Assembly: GCA_023014365.1 (NCBI GenBank)
Contig: JAEBUN010000004.1
Span: 2,852,001-2,916,000 of the forward strand
DNA length: 64,000 bases
Reading direction: 5' to 3'
Source of the DNA: Lepiota brunneoincarnata
Taxonomy: Eukaryota > Basidiomycota > Agaricomycetes > Agaricales > Agaricaceae
The position numbers were made by a program, and so were the translations under genes. Of the stretch, positions 23,309 through 34,450 are shown piece by piece. The notes beneath the pieces were generated by a model. That model did no database searches. It saw only the letters and a list, made by a program, of their open reading frames with translations, and was not told the DNA's origin. The first letter of the stretch is position 1. Each line of letters opens with the position of its first letter.

Positions 23309-24179
23309 TTAGAAGACAGCGACTGCTCCGGCAAAAACAGAGAGGACCACGGAAGCAACGACACCCATATTCATGTCGAAGCGAGCGGGAAGAGCAGGCC
23401 ATGAGTTGGTGGATGAAGCAGAGGAAGCCGCAGAGGAAACCCCAGAAGCGCCAGAAGAAGCGCCAGAGGAACCAGGAGCAGTCGACGTGGGGTTGGAGCC
23501 AGAGACTACGCTGCCAAAGGCGGAGGTCGTGGGTAAAGTGCGGCTTGTGCTATGAAAAAAAGCTTGGCATGAGCATGTAGAAAGGAGTGTATGGGACTCA
23601 CGTGGCGCTTGCACGTGTTGTCGAGGCGGAACCAGAAGCCGAACCAGAGGTGCTTGAGGCGGTGGTGGTCGTGCTACCAGCGGCGATATTGAAAGAGCTC
23701 GACTCGGCAAGACGGTTGTTAGCGTCGGTAATGGGAGTCAATATGATGGTGTATGGTTGTCGGCTGCAAAATCTCGTCAACATATTTCTCCAGCAAAGTG
23801 GGACGGCGACCACGCACTCCACAGGAATAGTAGGTACCGTGATTGTCAGTGTTCCCAATGATGCATCAACGTTATTGGCGAAGGCGAAAATTTGGTTGAA
23901 AGCAGGGTCGTTGTGGAAATAGGCATTGAAGGTAGGGCTGTAATAGCGGCTTACGACTTGCAATGTGACAAGTCTTGAGCAACTTACGGATCATCATTAC
24001 TCGTGGTTTGCCAGGTGAAGGTCATAGAACTACCAATGACGACAGGCTCAGTAGGCGCGGTGACGGTCAGGGCAGAGACCAAAGGAGCGACGAGGGCAGC
24101 AAGGACGCTGAATGGGGGATATTAGACGCCAAATAGACCATTGAAGAGTAGAAGGGTCTAACCTGAGCTTGAAAAGCAT
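23309..24179 (-). CDS. Secreted Ser/Thr-rich GPI-type protein with Kre9/Knh1-like domain
   Basis: Signal peptide MLFKLSVLAALVAPLVSA is split by an intron. Then comes an Ig-like N-terminal region beginning LTVTAPTEPVVIGSSMTFTW, the pattern of the Kre9/Knh1-like domain found in many fungal wall proteins, with four Cys. A Ser/Thr/Ala-rich stalk follows, and the C-terminus is a hydrophobic GPI-attachment type tail (MNMGVVASVVLSVFAGAVAVF). Expected to be O-mannosylated and linked to the plasma membrane or wall. Three introns, all in frame. Start is the ATG at 24179. Exact role unknown; Kre9-type proteins affect beta-1,6-glucan. It sits 181 nt downstream of ATP23 on the same strand. Confidence 0.75.
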
Positions 24180-24360
24180 TTTTGCGTAGGAGGTCGTGAG
24201 GTGGAGTCAAGAGGAAGAGTGGGTGGGCAATTGTGTGGGGACAGAATTTTATAGAAGGGCGCCAAACATATCCAAACAACACTGATTCACACGACGGATC
24301 AGACTTCCATTGCTGCCTCGGGGATAACACATGCATTATACTACGCACAAGGACAACTAC

Positions 24361-25318
24361 TCAATATATCTAGGAATGAAAGAATGAAATGAAAGAATGA
24401 AAGACAGAGTCAGCATCCCAGCAGGCTCCTGGTTGGTGGACACAAACCTCATCAAAAGGCCGGGTGTCGTTGAAACAGCTCTCCCACACTTCGTTGACAA
24501 CCCTCTCAGCCGTCTCAGTATCGGGACATGCCGGATTCGCAGCCACGGATATTGCTGCCCGCCGTCGCACGCAAGCCTGGTGTCACAAGCGGGAAGAACA
24601 TTCAGCATTCGTGCCCCTCAACACTACACGACGATTCCTCACTCACCTGGTGTTGCTTCGAGAACGATACGAAACCCCGTCGCAACTCACGCGTATATCG
24701 ACAGTCCCCACTCAGATTGTTTGCCCGAATCTATAGGGGCAGCAAATCGTTGGGAAAGGGTCGGGGATTGAGCGTTCTGAAGGCTACTACTTACCTCACT
24801 GCAAGCGTGATGTCGTAGATTGCTCCAGTCTACCTTGAACCTGCAGTGATCATACATATGCATGAGCTCATGAACAAGGGTGTGCTCCATGTGCGACTGG
24901 CTGAAGAAATGGCCTGAGCACAAAACTACAGCGCCTGGGTCCGGCGTAAACCCACCAGCGCGCGTCTGGTCGCATGGTGCACAGAGGACATTCGATTTTG
25001 GGACTTGGCAGCCAATCTCCTTCAGGTGCTTGAGCATAAATACGACAGCAGGGCCTAGTGTTGAGGGGCAGGAAAAAATCTCAGTGACAGGACTTCCAAG
25101 AGAGAGTTGGAGGTCCCCCACTGACTGTAGTTCATAAGATATTCCTTGGTTTTTTCACAGTGACGTGTCTGGTACCCCCTCAGGTCTGCTAGCCGTTCTT
25201 CCTCGGTGACGCCAACACCAGTGATCAGCATAAGTTTCCTTCTCCATCGTTCAAATGCAGGTGTGGGCCGTGAAGAAGAATCGGGAGAGGGGGAGGAAGA
25301 GCTACCAGAGTCGTTCAT
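24361..25318 (-). CDS. ATP23: Mitochondrial inner membrane metalloprotease ATP23
   Basis: Processes the Atp6 precursor and acts as a chaperone for F1Fo ATP synthase assembly in the intermembrane space. The zinc motif HELMH ([15 protein letters not shown]) is present, with many paired Cys ([28 protein letters not shown]) typical of a twin-Cys imported protein. It ends in the conserved RPFDEIY, reached only by splicing out an intron whose acceptor is just before 24368, so the final exon is a few codons. Four introns; phases agree throughout and no frame correction is needed. Start is the ATG at 25318, giving a Ser-rich leader; the frame is open further upstream. Length about 230 residues, normal for the family. 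Confidence 0.92.
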
Positions 25319-28300
25319 CACCAACGCGTACACACCGAATTTGCAAACTTTTCCGGTTTTCGCACGATCATCACCACATTCCTCCGGTGCCTTGATCCCG
25401 TCCCCGCACAAGGGTCACTACACCCACTCACCTCGTGCGATATCCTAACAACACGGATGCGCCAGCATGTTGGACCATATGCCTTTCCATCTGACAAAAG
25501 GGTTGAATGTCAACATATGACAACCGTATGTCGCCTCCATCACGGCCCTCCTATGACGCGAACCGGCAGAACATTTTTCTGTCTGTCAACGGGACCAGGC
25601 ACCTGCTTCGCAGTCCATTATTTACAAACAGGCGTGTAACTCGTGTGTCTTCGTTTGGCGAGTCCTTTTTCAAGTACTGATCATCAAGGCATTGACTGTT
25701 TTCCTGATGGCGTTAAAGGGAATCTAGACCTGTGACGCATTTCGGGCATTCAATACCCCCATCTCAAGTCGTCCTGGCATATAGACACCGTACCTATAGC
25801 CCGTAGTCTAGGCTTGCACAGCAATCATGCGGAAGCTTTGCGTTGCGCTGTGCACCCAAAAAAATTTGAAGGACAGCTATTCAATTATCCCTGAGTTCAA
25901 GATGCCTAACCAATATGAGTTAGCCACCGGAAGATTTGAATGTACGACTGTCAGAATCCCTGAATAAATGCGGAGGGCGAACCATGGCGCCAACCTTTGA
26001 AAGAATCATCCTGTGTGGCGGACTAACATTCTACTCCGAAGCCTTGAGGCATTCTTGCCTGGTTCATCATAGCACCATTAGAAATTTTCATCCTCCTAGA
26101 CAAAACACTCCATTGTGTGACAAAATTTCCATCGAGCGGGGTCGCATCGTGGAGTAACAATATCAAAGAAGGAGCTCTGGCCGCGGAAAGAATCCTTCCC
26201 ACTCGCCATCCTCCTGCCAACAAGTTCCGGCTTACCGAGTCCTGTGTTGGCTCTATCTCCAAAAGGATGCCAATTCCCTACCCCCTCCTCCCTTATATAC
26301 GACCCGACCAGCATCAAAAATCTAATGAGCCCTTCAGGGAGCTCCAGGTTAGAACTTCGAGACCTCTGGTGCCGGGTGCCGTACACTGCACTGCTCTCAT
26401 TTAATCTTTTCCCCCTTGCCCAAGCAAGTGACGTCGTAGGATACCGGTCCGAAATAGATTGGAAGGGGTATAATCAATTGAGTGGGATATCTTGCGGGCG
26501 TATTGCCCCAGCCTTGCGGCGAACCATCGGATCCGCCGGAACTGATGATATATACTTTTGTGACAGAATCGCACTAGGTTGGCTCTCTCCAGTGGTCTAT
26601 TGTTCCTCCGAAAATGGATATTAAAAAAGGCGAGTATATTCAACCCATCGCCACCATCGCCTTGGTCAGATTAACTGTCACCACCCAGCATCGGGTACCT
26701 AGTTCTTGTGCGGCTCGGGTACATTTATTGAGTTTGACAGGTAAGCGTTTATAGGATGTTTAATTTGTTATCGCTGGCGCCTCGGGAGTTTTAGGTTTCG
26801 ATAGGCGTTCCCAGCTCGAGCGACTACCAAAAGCCAAGCAGCTAACCCAGCAAGCTGATCTATGTTCCAGTTTATGTCATCATGTTACCGCCACCAACAT
26901 GGTTGTAAGCTCCGACATCGAGGAGCCATTTTTCTCCGCCGCTGCCTAGGAGCTGGACCCGAAAGAGAGAGAATGCCAAGTAACCATTATTCGTTCTCCG
27001 CTGGACAACTTAACACATTCACTCTTGACCAAAGGTTCTTGAGTTTGTGTTCTCCTCGTGTTACAGGGTAAGATAAGTAATCCTGACGAAATACCGGGAT
27101 CGGACTTAGGGTTCTGTATAGGAGCTTCGGCCTATATGTGGTACCGGAGCTTGAGCTCCTATGATGTTGTTCATGTTGTTCTATCACGGGGTTGCGTCTT
27201 CGTTGTATTTCCCCTTATTTTCCCCAACGTCAAGAAGATTTCTGCCGACCCTGAGTAAATCGTATCTGTATTATATCTATTGTGGGCGTGTGTGGTGGTG
27301 TTATGATATTTTCCAACACGCTTGGTATTCTGCTATATGTGTCGATTAGTTTGGTTGCAGTTTGTCTAAATGTGAACTGATTCAGCTGGGCGTCGAGCAG
27401 TCTTAAGTCAAAATAGCGGGATCAATCAGTTCTCGGCTGAGAAGCAATATTACCGAAGGAAAACCCCATTTACTGCCGTGGATCTTATCGCAAAGTCTGT
27501 AATAAACTCACCGTCACCTCTCTCTCTGCCGACCGACGAATGATTCCAAGGCAACCAGGCAAGTCAACTTCCTTATCTCTCTCTGACACTGGCGGCTTTT
27601 CTTAAATTAAAAGAGGAGAAAAAATACACACCTCGGGAACTGTCCAATAGCAGATTCACTATTAGAGAAAACCATCAACAGCAAGTACCCGGGACTCATC
27701 ATCTGTAGCAGGAGACACCAATCTGGGCGCTCCTTGGAATCAACGCGCCCGAGTAACAAAGATACAGATACGAGGGTCAGTGTTGTTCCACCTGTAAAAT
27801 TGGAAATAGAAACCACTAATCACGAAGAAGAAACCGATGCTCAATTTTAGGGGCATAGTAACGGGTTGCTAGGGATTTCGTGCCCAAGCCGACGACGACG
27901 ATTGATGGTGCGCAATGGGATATAGGTCGCCGATCTCTAACACCAAAATACCTCTTAGACCCAAAAATCTTTCTGGTGACTGTGGATACTTACGTTCTGC
28001 TATAGGTAGGTGCTGCGCCACGCTGATAGATCACGCTTCTCATATATCATGCTTTGGGTCTCGTGTGGTTCATGTCATCCTATTTCCAGCTTTACCATGA
28101 GAACAGAGACATATGGAGCAAGAGTCTCAGTGGGAGAAATGATAACCTTGCGAACTTGCGACGTCGCAAGAACACTTTTTTTTTTATCAAGGCACTGATC
28201 CAAGCCAAGTGGCTAAGTCTTTCTTATGTTCTTTAACCCATACTTGTGCTATAATTGTTGTCGTCTGACCAGAAAAGACAGTGAGAAGTCGATATGGGCC

Positions 28301-30570
28301 ATCTTATCGGTTAAGCGCGTGTGTGTGTGTGTGTAGCCAGGGTCCACCATATCTTACTTCAGAGATCTTGGTTCCCGGGCAACCCTTCAACCGGCATTGC
28401 ACCAATGTGGTCACGATGGTCAATGCCTTTTGCCCCTAACTCAATAACCAACTTTCCAAGTAAAGGAACTCTCCATCTTTACAAACGAACCAGCACCCTC
28501 GCGGTCTTCGCGTCTCTTCCAACTGACCCGACCCGAGCCTCATCATGATGGGGGGGGAGGGGGGATTGAACCACTCAACATAACAATCGCTTCAGATTTC
28601 ACGTAAACTAGGTCTTGTGTGCCAAGCTAGATGAACATGACGGTTGTGAGAACTCTTGGGAGGGAGGGGCTCATGCGGTTGACATCGGTATGGGCTTGCC
28701 TCCCCCCCCCCCCCCCACCTCCAATGCAACCCGTTACACGACGCGTCACTATTGCATCAGCATTGAATGGGGGACCAAGTCCCTTGATAAAAAGCATTCA
28801 GGTCCCTCCACCCCCTTACCTTTGACATTTATCCTGAAATGTCATTTATGCTTTTACCCATTCATCCGACTGCTGCGGAATTAGTCGATCCCTAACGTAT
28901 ACGTATACGGGGGCTGACGATCGAACAATCATCCCATTTCCAATTCGTCACAAAAACCCGAAGGGAACCGATAACCTTCTTCCTCAAACATCGGTTGCCG
29001 GCACCCCAACAACTGACCTGAGAGTTTTTTGCAAACCTGCAAAAGGGGGATGGATGGATGGATGGAGGATGGTTTGGTGTGCCTGGTAATTACCTGTCAA
29101 GATGCTTATATCAATACAAACCTTAGCTCACGAACTCAGGGAGGAGGAGTTTGGGGGCAAGCGGATGCAGATGGTAGAAGCGACAAGCATCAAAACAACA
29201 CAAAGAGTTTGGGTAATGCGAGGGGGGCGCCGGGGCAATGTGGGCAAGGACGCACGGGTGTTGGGCACTTTGTTTTTTTTTTGACGCGCTGTTCTTGGAA
29301 TTCCCCCGAGTTCCGAAAGCTTCAAGCGGTGCGAAGACACTTATCCCTGCACTCAAACCAACAGCAAAATGTGACGGCAGGTCGGATAGCTAGCTATAGC
29401 CCACGGTGATCGCTAGTACCACTAATATGGGTTGGACCCTCTCTATGTGCAACTTGGTTCATGGCATCATCAAACATAACGTATCTCCATGACTGTTCAC
29501 GCTGGCAAGGACCCTTCCCCACACTGACGTTCCGTTTTTTTCTAGAACAATGACTTTACCCCACACTTCGATTGATACCACCACCACCACCACCACCCCC
29601 ACCCCTTTGGGTTCTGGGTACGGTGATTACCGCCCATTTTTACTATCTCAGAAAATCTCACCTACCATGGGCGACTCTTCTCGGAGATAGGAATTTTGTT
29701 TACCACTCACCCGGTATCCTGTAATCAGCGATTCCTCGATGCTGATCACTAAGGGTTCGAGAAACCAGTGATCGAATGTTGAACATGACATATCAGATGG
29801 TGATCATCTAACTTTGGATTAGCGAGCGCACTCTTTGTTGTCTTTTTTTTTCTTTCTCGAATGCGAAGATAGGAACACTGGCACTCTCTGCTTCTACCAC
29901 TACACGATATGTCAGAGAGATCTGCGCAAGCGCCGAAGCGGAAGGGAATGATACCACGAGCTAGCAGCGAGCGTGGGGACACTCCACAAATACTCTCGAA
30001 ATAAACCCCTCTATCTCGAGTATTCGTTTCTGCAGGATCGCAACAAGAGTACATTCGCGCGGGCGGGGTGAACGCAGCTACGATGTAAACGTGACGCTAG
30101 TTTTGATCCGCCGCTCGAGAACCAGCCCCACAAAGATGAACGCATCTCCCCGCCACCCTGGCAAGCGACATATGGGGGGGGGGGGGAGCACCACTTCCCA
30201 ATCTTTCCTCTCGTCACTCATTTATCCATGACGCCAATTCTTGAATCCCAGTGGCGCTCACACACAGAATATGTATCGGCTTAGTACGTCCTGGATAATT
30301 CCGCGGTATCTATTGTCAGAAGAACACTAATAGATAGAAGAACAGAAGCGCCCCTTTCCAAACCTCAATTTGCAGCACACCCCTTCTCCCCCTCCAACCT
30401 CCCCCGGGCCCCAAGGGGCGGACACAGACGGCATTGTGGGCACGCAGCTAGCGTTATAGCCGATCGAAGTCCCCGTCTTCCCGGCGGAATTTCCCATTGA
30501 AGAGCGAGAGCAAGCGTAGAAATGTCCCATGTAACAGTAAAAATAACCCAACTCGCGATGCAGCCACGCA

Positions 30571-30590
30571 CGCATGCATGCATGCATGCA
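30571..30590. repeat. (GCAT)n microsatellite
   Basis: Five tandem copies, self-complementary, in spacer DNA. Confidence 0.85.
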
Positions 30591-30655
30591 CACACACTAC
30601 ATTGGATAATTGATTCGAACATTATTGCGTCCCATGCGAATCGAACCGGGGCTGA

Positions 30656-30670
30656 GGGGGGGGGGGGGGG
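30656..30670. repeat. Poly-G run (15)
   Basis: Fifteen G bases followed by further G-rich DNA to about 30710, a possible G-quadruplex region. Confidence 0.85.
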
Positions 30671-31127
30671 TTTGGGGGTTTGGGGGATGGGGGAAGGGGA
30701 AGGGGAATCTTGACCCGGAATACACACACGAGCCCATGCCATTTACATTGAATGAGGGTTCTTCGGAGTCTTCCCGTGTTGGTCCATGCTTAATACGCGA
30801 AAAGTCTGTTGTCATAAATATTCGGAGCTGCCATATTATTGTTGAACGGGGGGGAATGGGTCTAAGCGAGGACTTTTGCAGCACCGTTCCATGGACCTCC
30901 AAAACGAGCCGGCAAAGCCCAGCGAAAAAAATAAAAATGAACTGTTTATAGATTACGAACGGCCCAAATTCGTGGGGAACTTAGAGTTGCGGGGTCTCCA
31001 CTTTTACCCACAATAAGAATACAACATTTAATACATCACGGGCGAACTGGAAACATGGAAATGAAATGAGCGCGCGGACATGGAGACGACGCCGCTTTAA
31101 CGCTCCGAAGGTCCGAGTCTTCCTCCG

Positions 31128-31129
<2 letters not shown>

Positions 31130-31158
<29 letters not shown>
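31130..31158. repeat. (TC)n microsatellite
   Basis: About 14 dinucleotide copies. The minus-strand reading gives an Arg/Glu run, not a real protein. Confidence 0.9.
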
Positions 31159-31620
31159 CCAAGTGTTCTTCATAGCTCCATTAACTTGGCGACATTTACG
31201 AGAAATCATCTTCGGACAACGGCACCAACCCAATTCAACACCCCACGCAACAACAACAGCAACATGCGCACCTCGCACCCCCCACCCCCATCCCCCGGTT
31301 CCCTTCCATTCTACGATCCGAAGCAACAAACAAAAAAACACACACATACACATACGTCATTCATCTCACGGGATGGGACGTCCATTCTCTCAGGGTCAGC
31401 TTATCGTATGTATTAAATGAGATCATTTTCATGGTTTCCCCGTAGCCCAAGTCTCTCTCCATTTCAGCCGATTCCAAAATACAATACAATACTTTGCGAG
31501 TTCCGGGCTTATTTACAACCCACACCCATAGACCCCTCCCATACAAACATCCGCTCCGGAGTGGCCGCGTTCTTCAACACAGGAAAGTTCGAAAGGAACA
31601 AAAAGCTCTTGTGAAAACGA

Positions 31621-33355
31621 TCAAAGTTTCGCAGGATTCTTCCAGTTGGGCGGGCGTCGCTAGCCAAAACGGGGTTTTTTTTTTTTCGTATGATCATCTC
31701 TTTGACAAAAGTAAAAAGACTCACGTCCACGAATGCCTTGAGGCCTTCCTAGAAGTTAGTTGCCAGGAAATAAGTAAGTTGTCCACAATCCGGGATACAT
31801 TTTGTGTATACACACACCTTGATATTTTCGCCTGTGTATACACGCTTGCTGAGATCACTCCGAGCATGCCTCAGAACCGCTTCCCGGTGATTCAATTCTT
31901 GCGAAAGCAACAATCCATATTTGGTGCTCTGAACAGCATCAGGTGAATTCGCCACAATCTCTTTAGCGATGCCGAGCGCTGTAGGGAAGTAGTTCCGTGG
32001 CCGCTGGCGCTATTATGTTCACACTAATTTCCCACACGTCGGACACCCATCAAATCGGGGGCGGCGCACAGACCCAAGGAATATCAAAAACTTGTCTATC
32101 AGTAAAGATGAAGAAACAGCGGGGGTAGGGGGAAGCTATTTTTGTGATGGGAACTTACAATCCAAATCGATTCGACGCTTCCGAAGCCGTGATCGTTCTT
32201 CCGGTAAGCAACAGCTCCGAGGCACGCTTGTCAAAAAAAAGAGAGAGAGAGAGAGAGCCAAGAGTCAGTTCAGCGCTCGGTGCCAACGAGGACTTAGCAC
32301 GTCATGTTAATCAAGATATCATCATAACCCCCCCAGATATGAGATTGATCGTTCTTATTTTTGTTGATCTCGTCGGGTGAAAGCAAAAAAAAAAAAAGGG
32401 GGGGGGGGGAAGCAAGAGAAAAAGGAGAAAAAACAAAACAAAAGCATCCGGAGGATTGGAGATCCAGGCTCACTTGATGACCTGCTATTTGGGACAATCG
32501 CGGGATACCTGTGTACATATCGCGGAAAGGAGATTGATCAAGGTAGTCAGCGTGACAGCCAAGGAGGACACAGCATTTGGCTTAGTATCGAAAATAGGAA
32601 GAGAAAGGGCGGACCATAACAGGGTTTTTTATGATAGGCGGGATGAATGGTGTTGCAATGTGTAATAGACGAGGAAAAGGGGAAAGTAATGGATGGGGAA
32701 AAAAAAAAAAAAAAAAAAGTAAATGTAAGGGTTGGCATTGTTCAGGCTCACCTCCCTGCGCAGCGACGACACCACGCTTTACTTCCGGCAGAGCAAACTT
32801 GGCATCATGAGTCGCAACAACGATATCACAGTTCAATATAATTTCAACACCACCACCGTAGGCACCACCGTTCACGGCAGCAAGAATGGGTTTGTTTGAC
32901 TGCCTGCGAGAAATGGATCCGAAACCGAGGACACTGGCTGTGACGCTCGCTTGTTCGTTGGATACGCCAGCTTGTTGATGCTTGTTCCACCTGCCGTATA
33001 AGGGTTAGAATGATGATGATGATCTTTTGTTAAATTGAAGCAAAAAAAAAAAACATACGCTTTCAGATCGGCACCAGCACAGAAGAGCCGTCCTGCTCCA
33101 GTAACTATAGCGACCCTATGGTACAACAGGGAGTCGTAAGTAGCACTACCCCAAGTTTAGCCCCACTTGAACAATTCACCATAGCTGGGGCTCGTCTTCG
33201 AACCAATTGAGTACGCATTGGAGGTCTTCCGTCATTTGTGGCGTCATGGCATTGAGATTTTTCGGGCGGTTGAGGGTGAGCAGGAGGATATGGTCTCCCG
33301 GAAAGGAAACCCTCAATTGATCAGAGTGGGCAGGAGGAACGAGCGTCTGTGTCAT
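31621..33355 (-). CDS. Enoyl-CoA hydratase/isomerase (crotonase) family
   Basis: Adds water to 2-enoyl-CoA or a related reaction in fatty-acid or branched amino-acid breakdown. Eight exons: 33355-33180 (HILLLTLNRPKNLNAMTPQM), 33115-33059 (AGRLFCAGADLKA, oxyanion-hole loop), 32990-32752 (NKPILAAVNGGAYGGGVE, second oxyanion loop, then FALPEVKRGVVA with the likely catalytic Glu), 32508-32474, 32226-32159, 32023-31818, 31748-31725 and 31659-31621, ending PPNWKNPAKL. About 290 residues. One +1 insertion is needed in exon 6 (plus-strand GGG 31984-31986; coding CTT CCC T ACA) to reach TALGIAKEIVANSP. The intron at 32751-32509 contains a 19-T run. The subtype (short-chain, methylglutaconyl, etc.) cannot be told from motifs alone; I see no clear presequence or PTS1. 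Confidence 0.85.
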
Positions 33356-33984
33356 GACTGTTGTTGCCTGTGGGTGAGTGGGTTAGAGTGTAGTAGTAGT
33401 AGTGGTAGTAGTAGTAGTAACAATGTGGAATGTGGGGCCAAGGGTCACTCGTCAACCGGTCCCGGTACACACCTCTTGCCCCGGTTGAGCATATTGCCGG
33501 CCGGCAACATCAATGCCATCAATGCCATCACTTGGAACTTTGTGTAGGGGGCAACACATTGGAAGAGACACAGCAATGTGGAGAACAAACATCGATTTAT
33601 CTTATCGTACAGCAGAGGTCTGCAATGATAGTGCGACGAGGTATACAAGGTGCGATAGTAGTAGTACACAATTATTCTTGTCAAGCATTATCATTCGCCT
33701 TTCTTCACCTCCCCACCCCCTCCTCCATTCTCCAGCAATAATACCCCGTCTGGGCGAGTGATAAGGTGCGGTATTAAATAGCAGCGAGCATAGAGAAAAG
33801 TGTATGGTTGCAGCAAGAAACGATAGCTGATGATGGGTCGAATGGTATACACGCCGAAGGCAGAAATAGCTTCGGAGGAGGGGTGGTCTGTATGACCGGA
33901 GGGCGCGTAAATGGGCTGTTGACAATGGGACAAGGACCGGAACAGGACGTACGCAAATATATGTGCTCTGGGGGGATTTGAAGA

Positions 33985-34155
33985 TCATCGGAAGGGGCAG
34001 GTGGGCGAGTGCGCACCGCGCCAACCACAATGGCAGCACTGGGGCGCGTTACTGTGGTTGGTGGCAGGGATCGCGATTGTAGTATGGGGCGAGTGGGATG
34101 TTGTGCATCGGGCGTCAAGCGCATGGAGCTGAGAGAAGAGGGTGGTTGAAGCCAT
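33985..34155 (-). CDS. 56-residue protein with CxHCGWRGxHxxxCPF motif
   Basis: An intronless ATG-to-TGA frame. The first half is Thr/Ser/His-rich with no membrane segment; the end reads CCHCGWRGAHSPTCPFR, i.e. Cys-x2-Cys-Gly-Trp-Arg-Gly-x-His-x4-Cys, a likely single small zinc site. I recall similar CGWRG-HxxxCPF tails in small basidiomycete proteins, without a known function, but could not check. The longer overlapping frame at 33774-34271 lacks such a motif and I regard it as a shadow. The neighbours are the ECH gene downstream (630 nt) and the TPX2-like gene upstream (296 nt), all minus. Confidence 0.45.
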   Translation of the reverse strand: MASTTLFSQLHALDARCTTSHSPHTTIAIPATNHSNAPQCCHCGWRGAHSPTCPFR

Positions 34156-34450
34156 GGTAAAAACTGAGGCAAGACGAGGATGTGATACTGGGCATTGGAG
34201 GAAAACAGAGGGGCTTTTATGCACTTGACGGAAATAGCCCTTGGGACGGGCAGAGGAACGAGCCAGTCCAAACCGGTGCGGGCGATTGACGGCTCGGAAC
34301 GCTGGCCGGCTTCAAAGAGAACTGAGATCTAGTTCGGGTCACAGGAACAAACACGTTGATGGCATGCTGACAGGCCCGACTCCACAAAATATCCTGTGTC
34401 TTGCCACCCTTGTCCCTCCTGGACCTACTCTACTACCCGATCAACAATGG

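Larger units (their letters stand above)
25319..31620. other. Gene-poor 6.3-kb block
   Basis: No gene I can support. A TATATA-like promoter motif at about 26296 is followed by a short ATG frame at 26614 (MDIKKGEYIQPIATIAL) that ends soon; no family resemblance. Contains C run 28702-28716, G runs 30174-30186 and 30656-30670, (CAC)n near 29577, (GCAT)n at 30571-30590 and (TC)n at 31130-31158. Confidence 0.4.

Noticed and set aside
30615..30650. Reverse-strand GGTTCGATTC, resembling a tRNA T-loop
   Set aside because: The flanking bases do not pair into a T-stem and no acceptor stem is present.
33774..34271. 165-codon minus-strand frame overlapping the micro-protein
   Set aside because: Pro/Ser-rich without domains; the overlapping 56-codon frame has the specific Cys/His motif.
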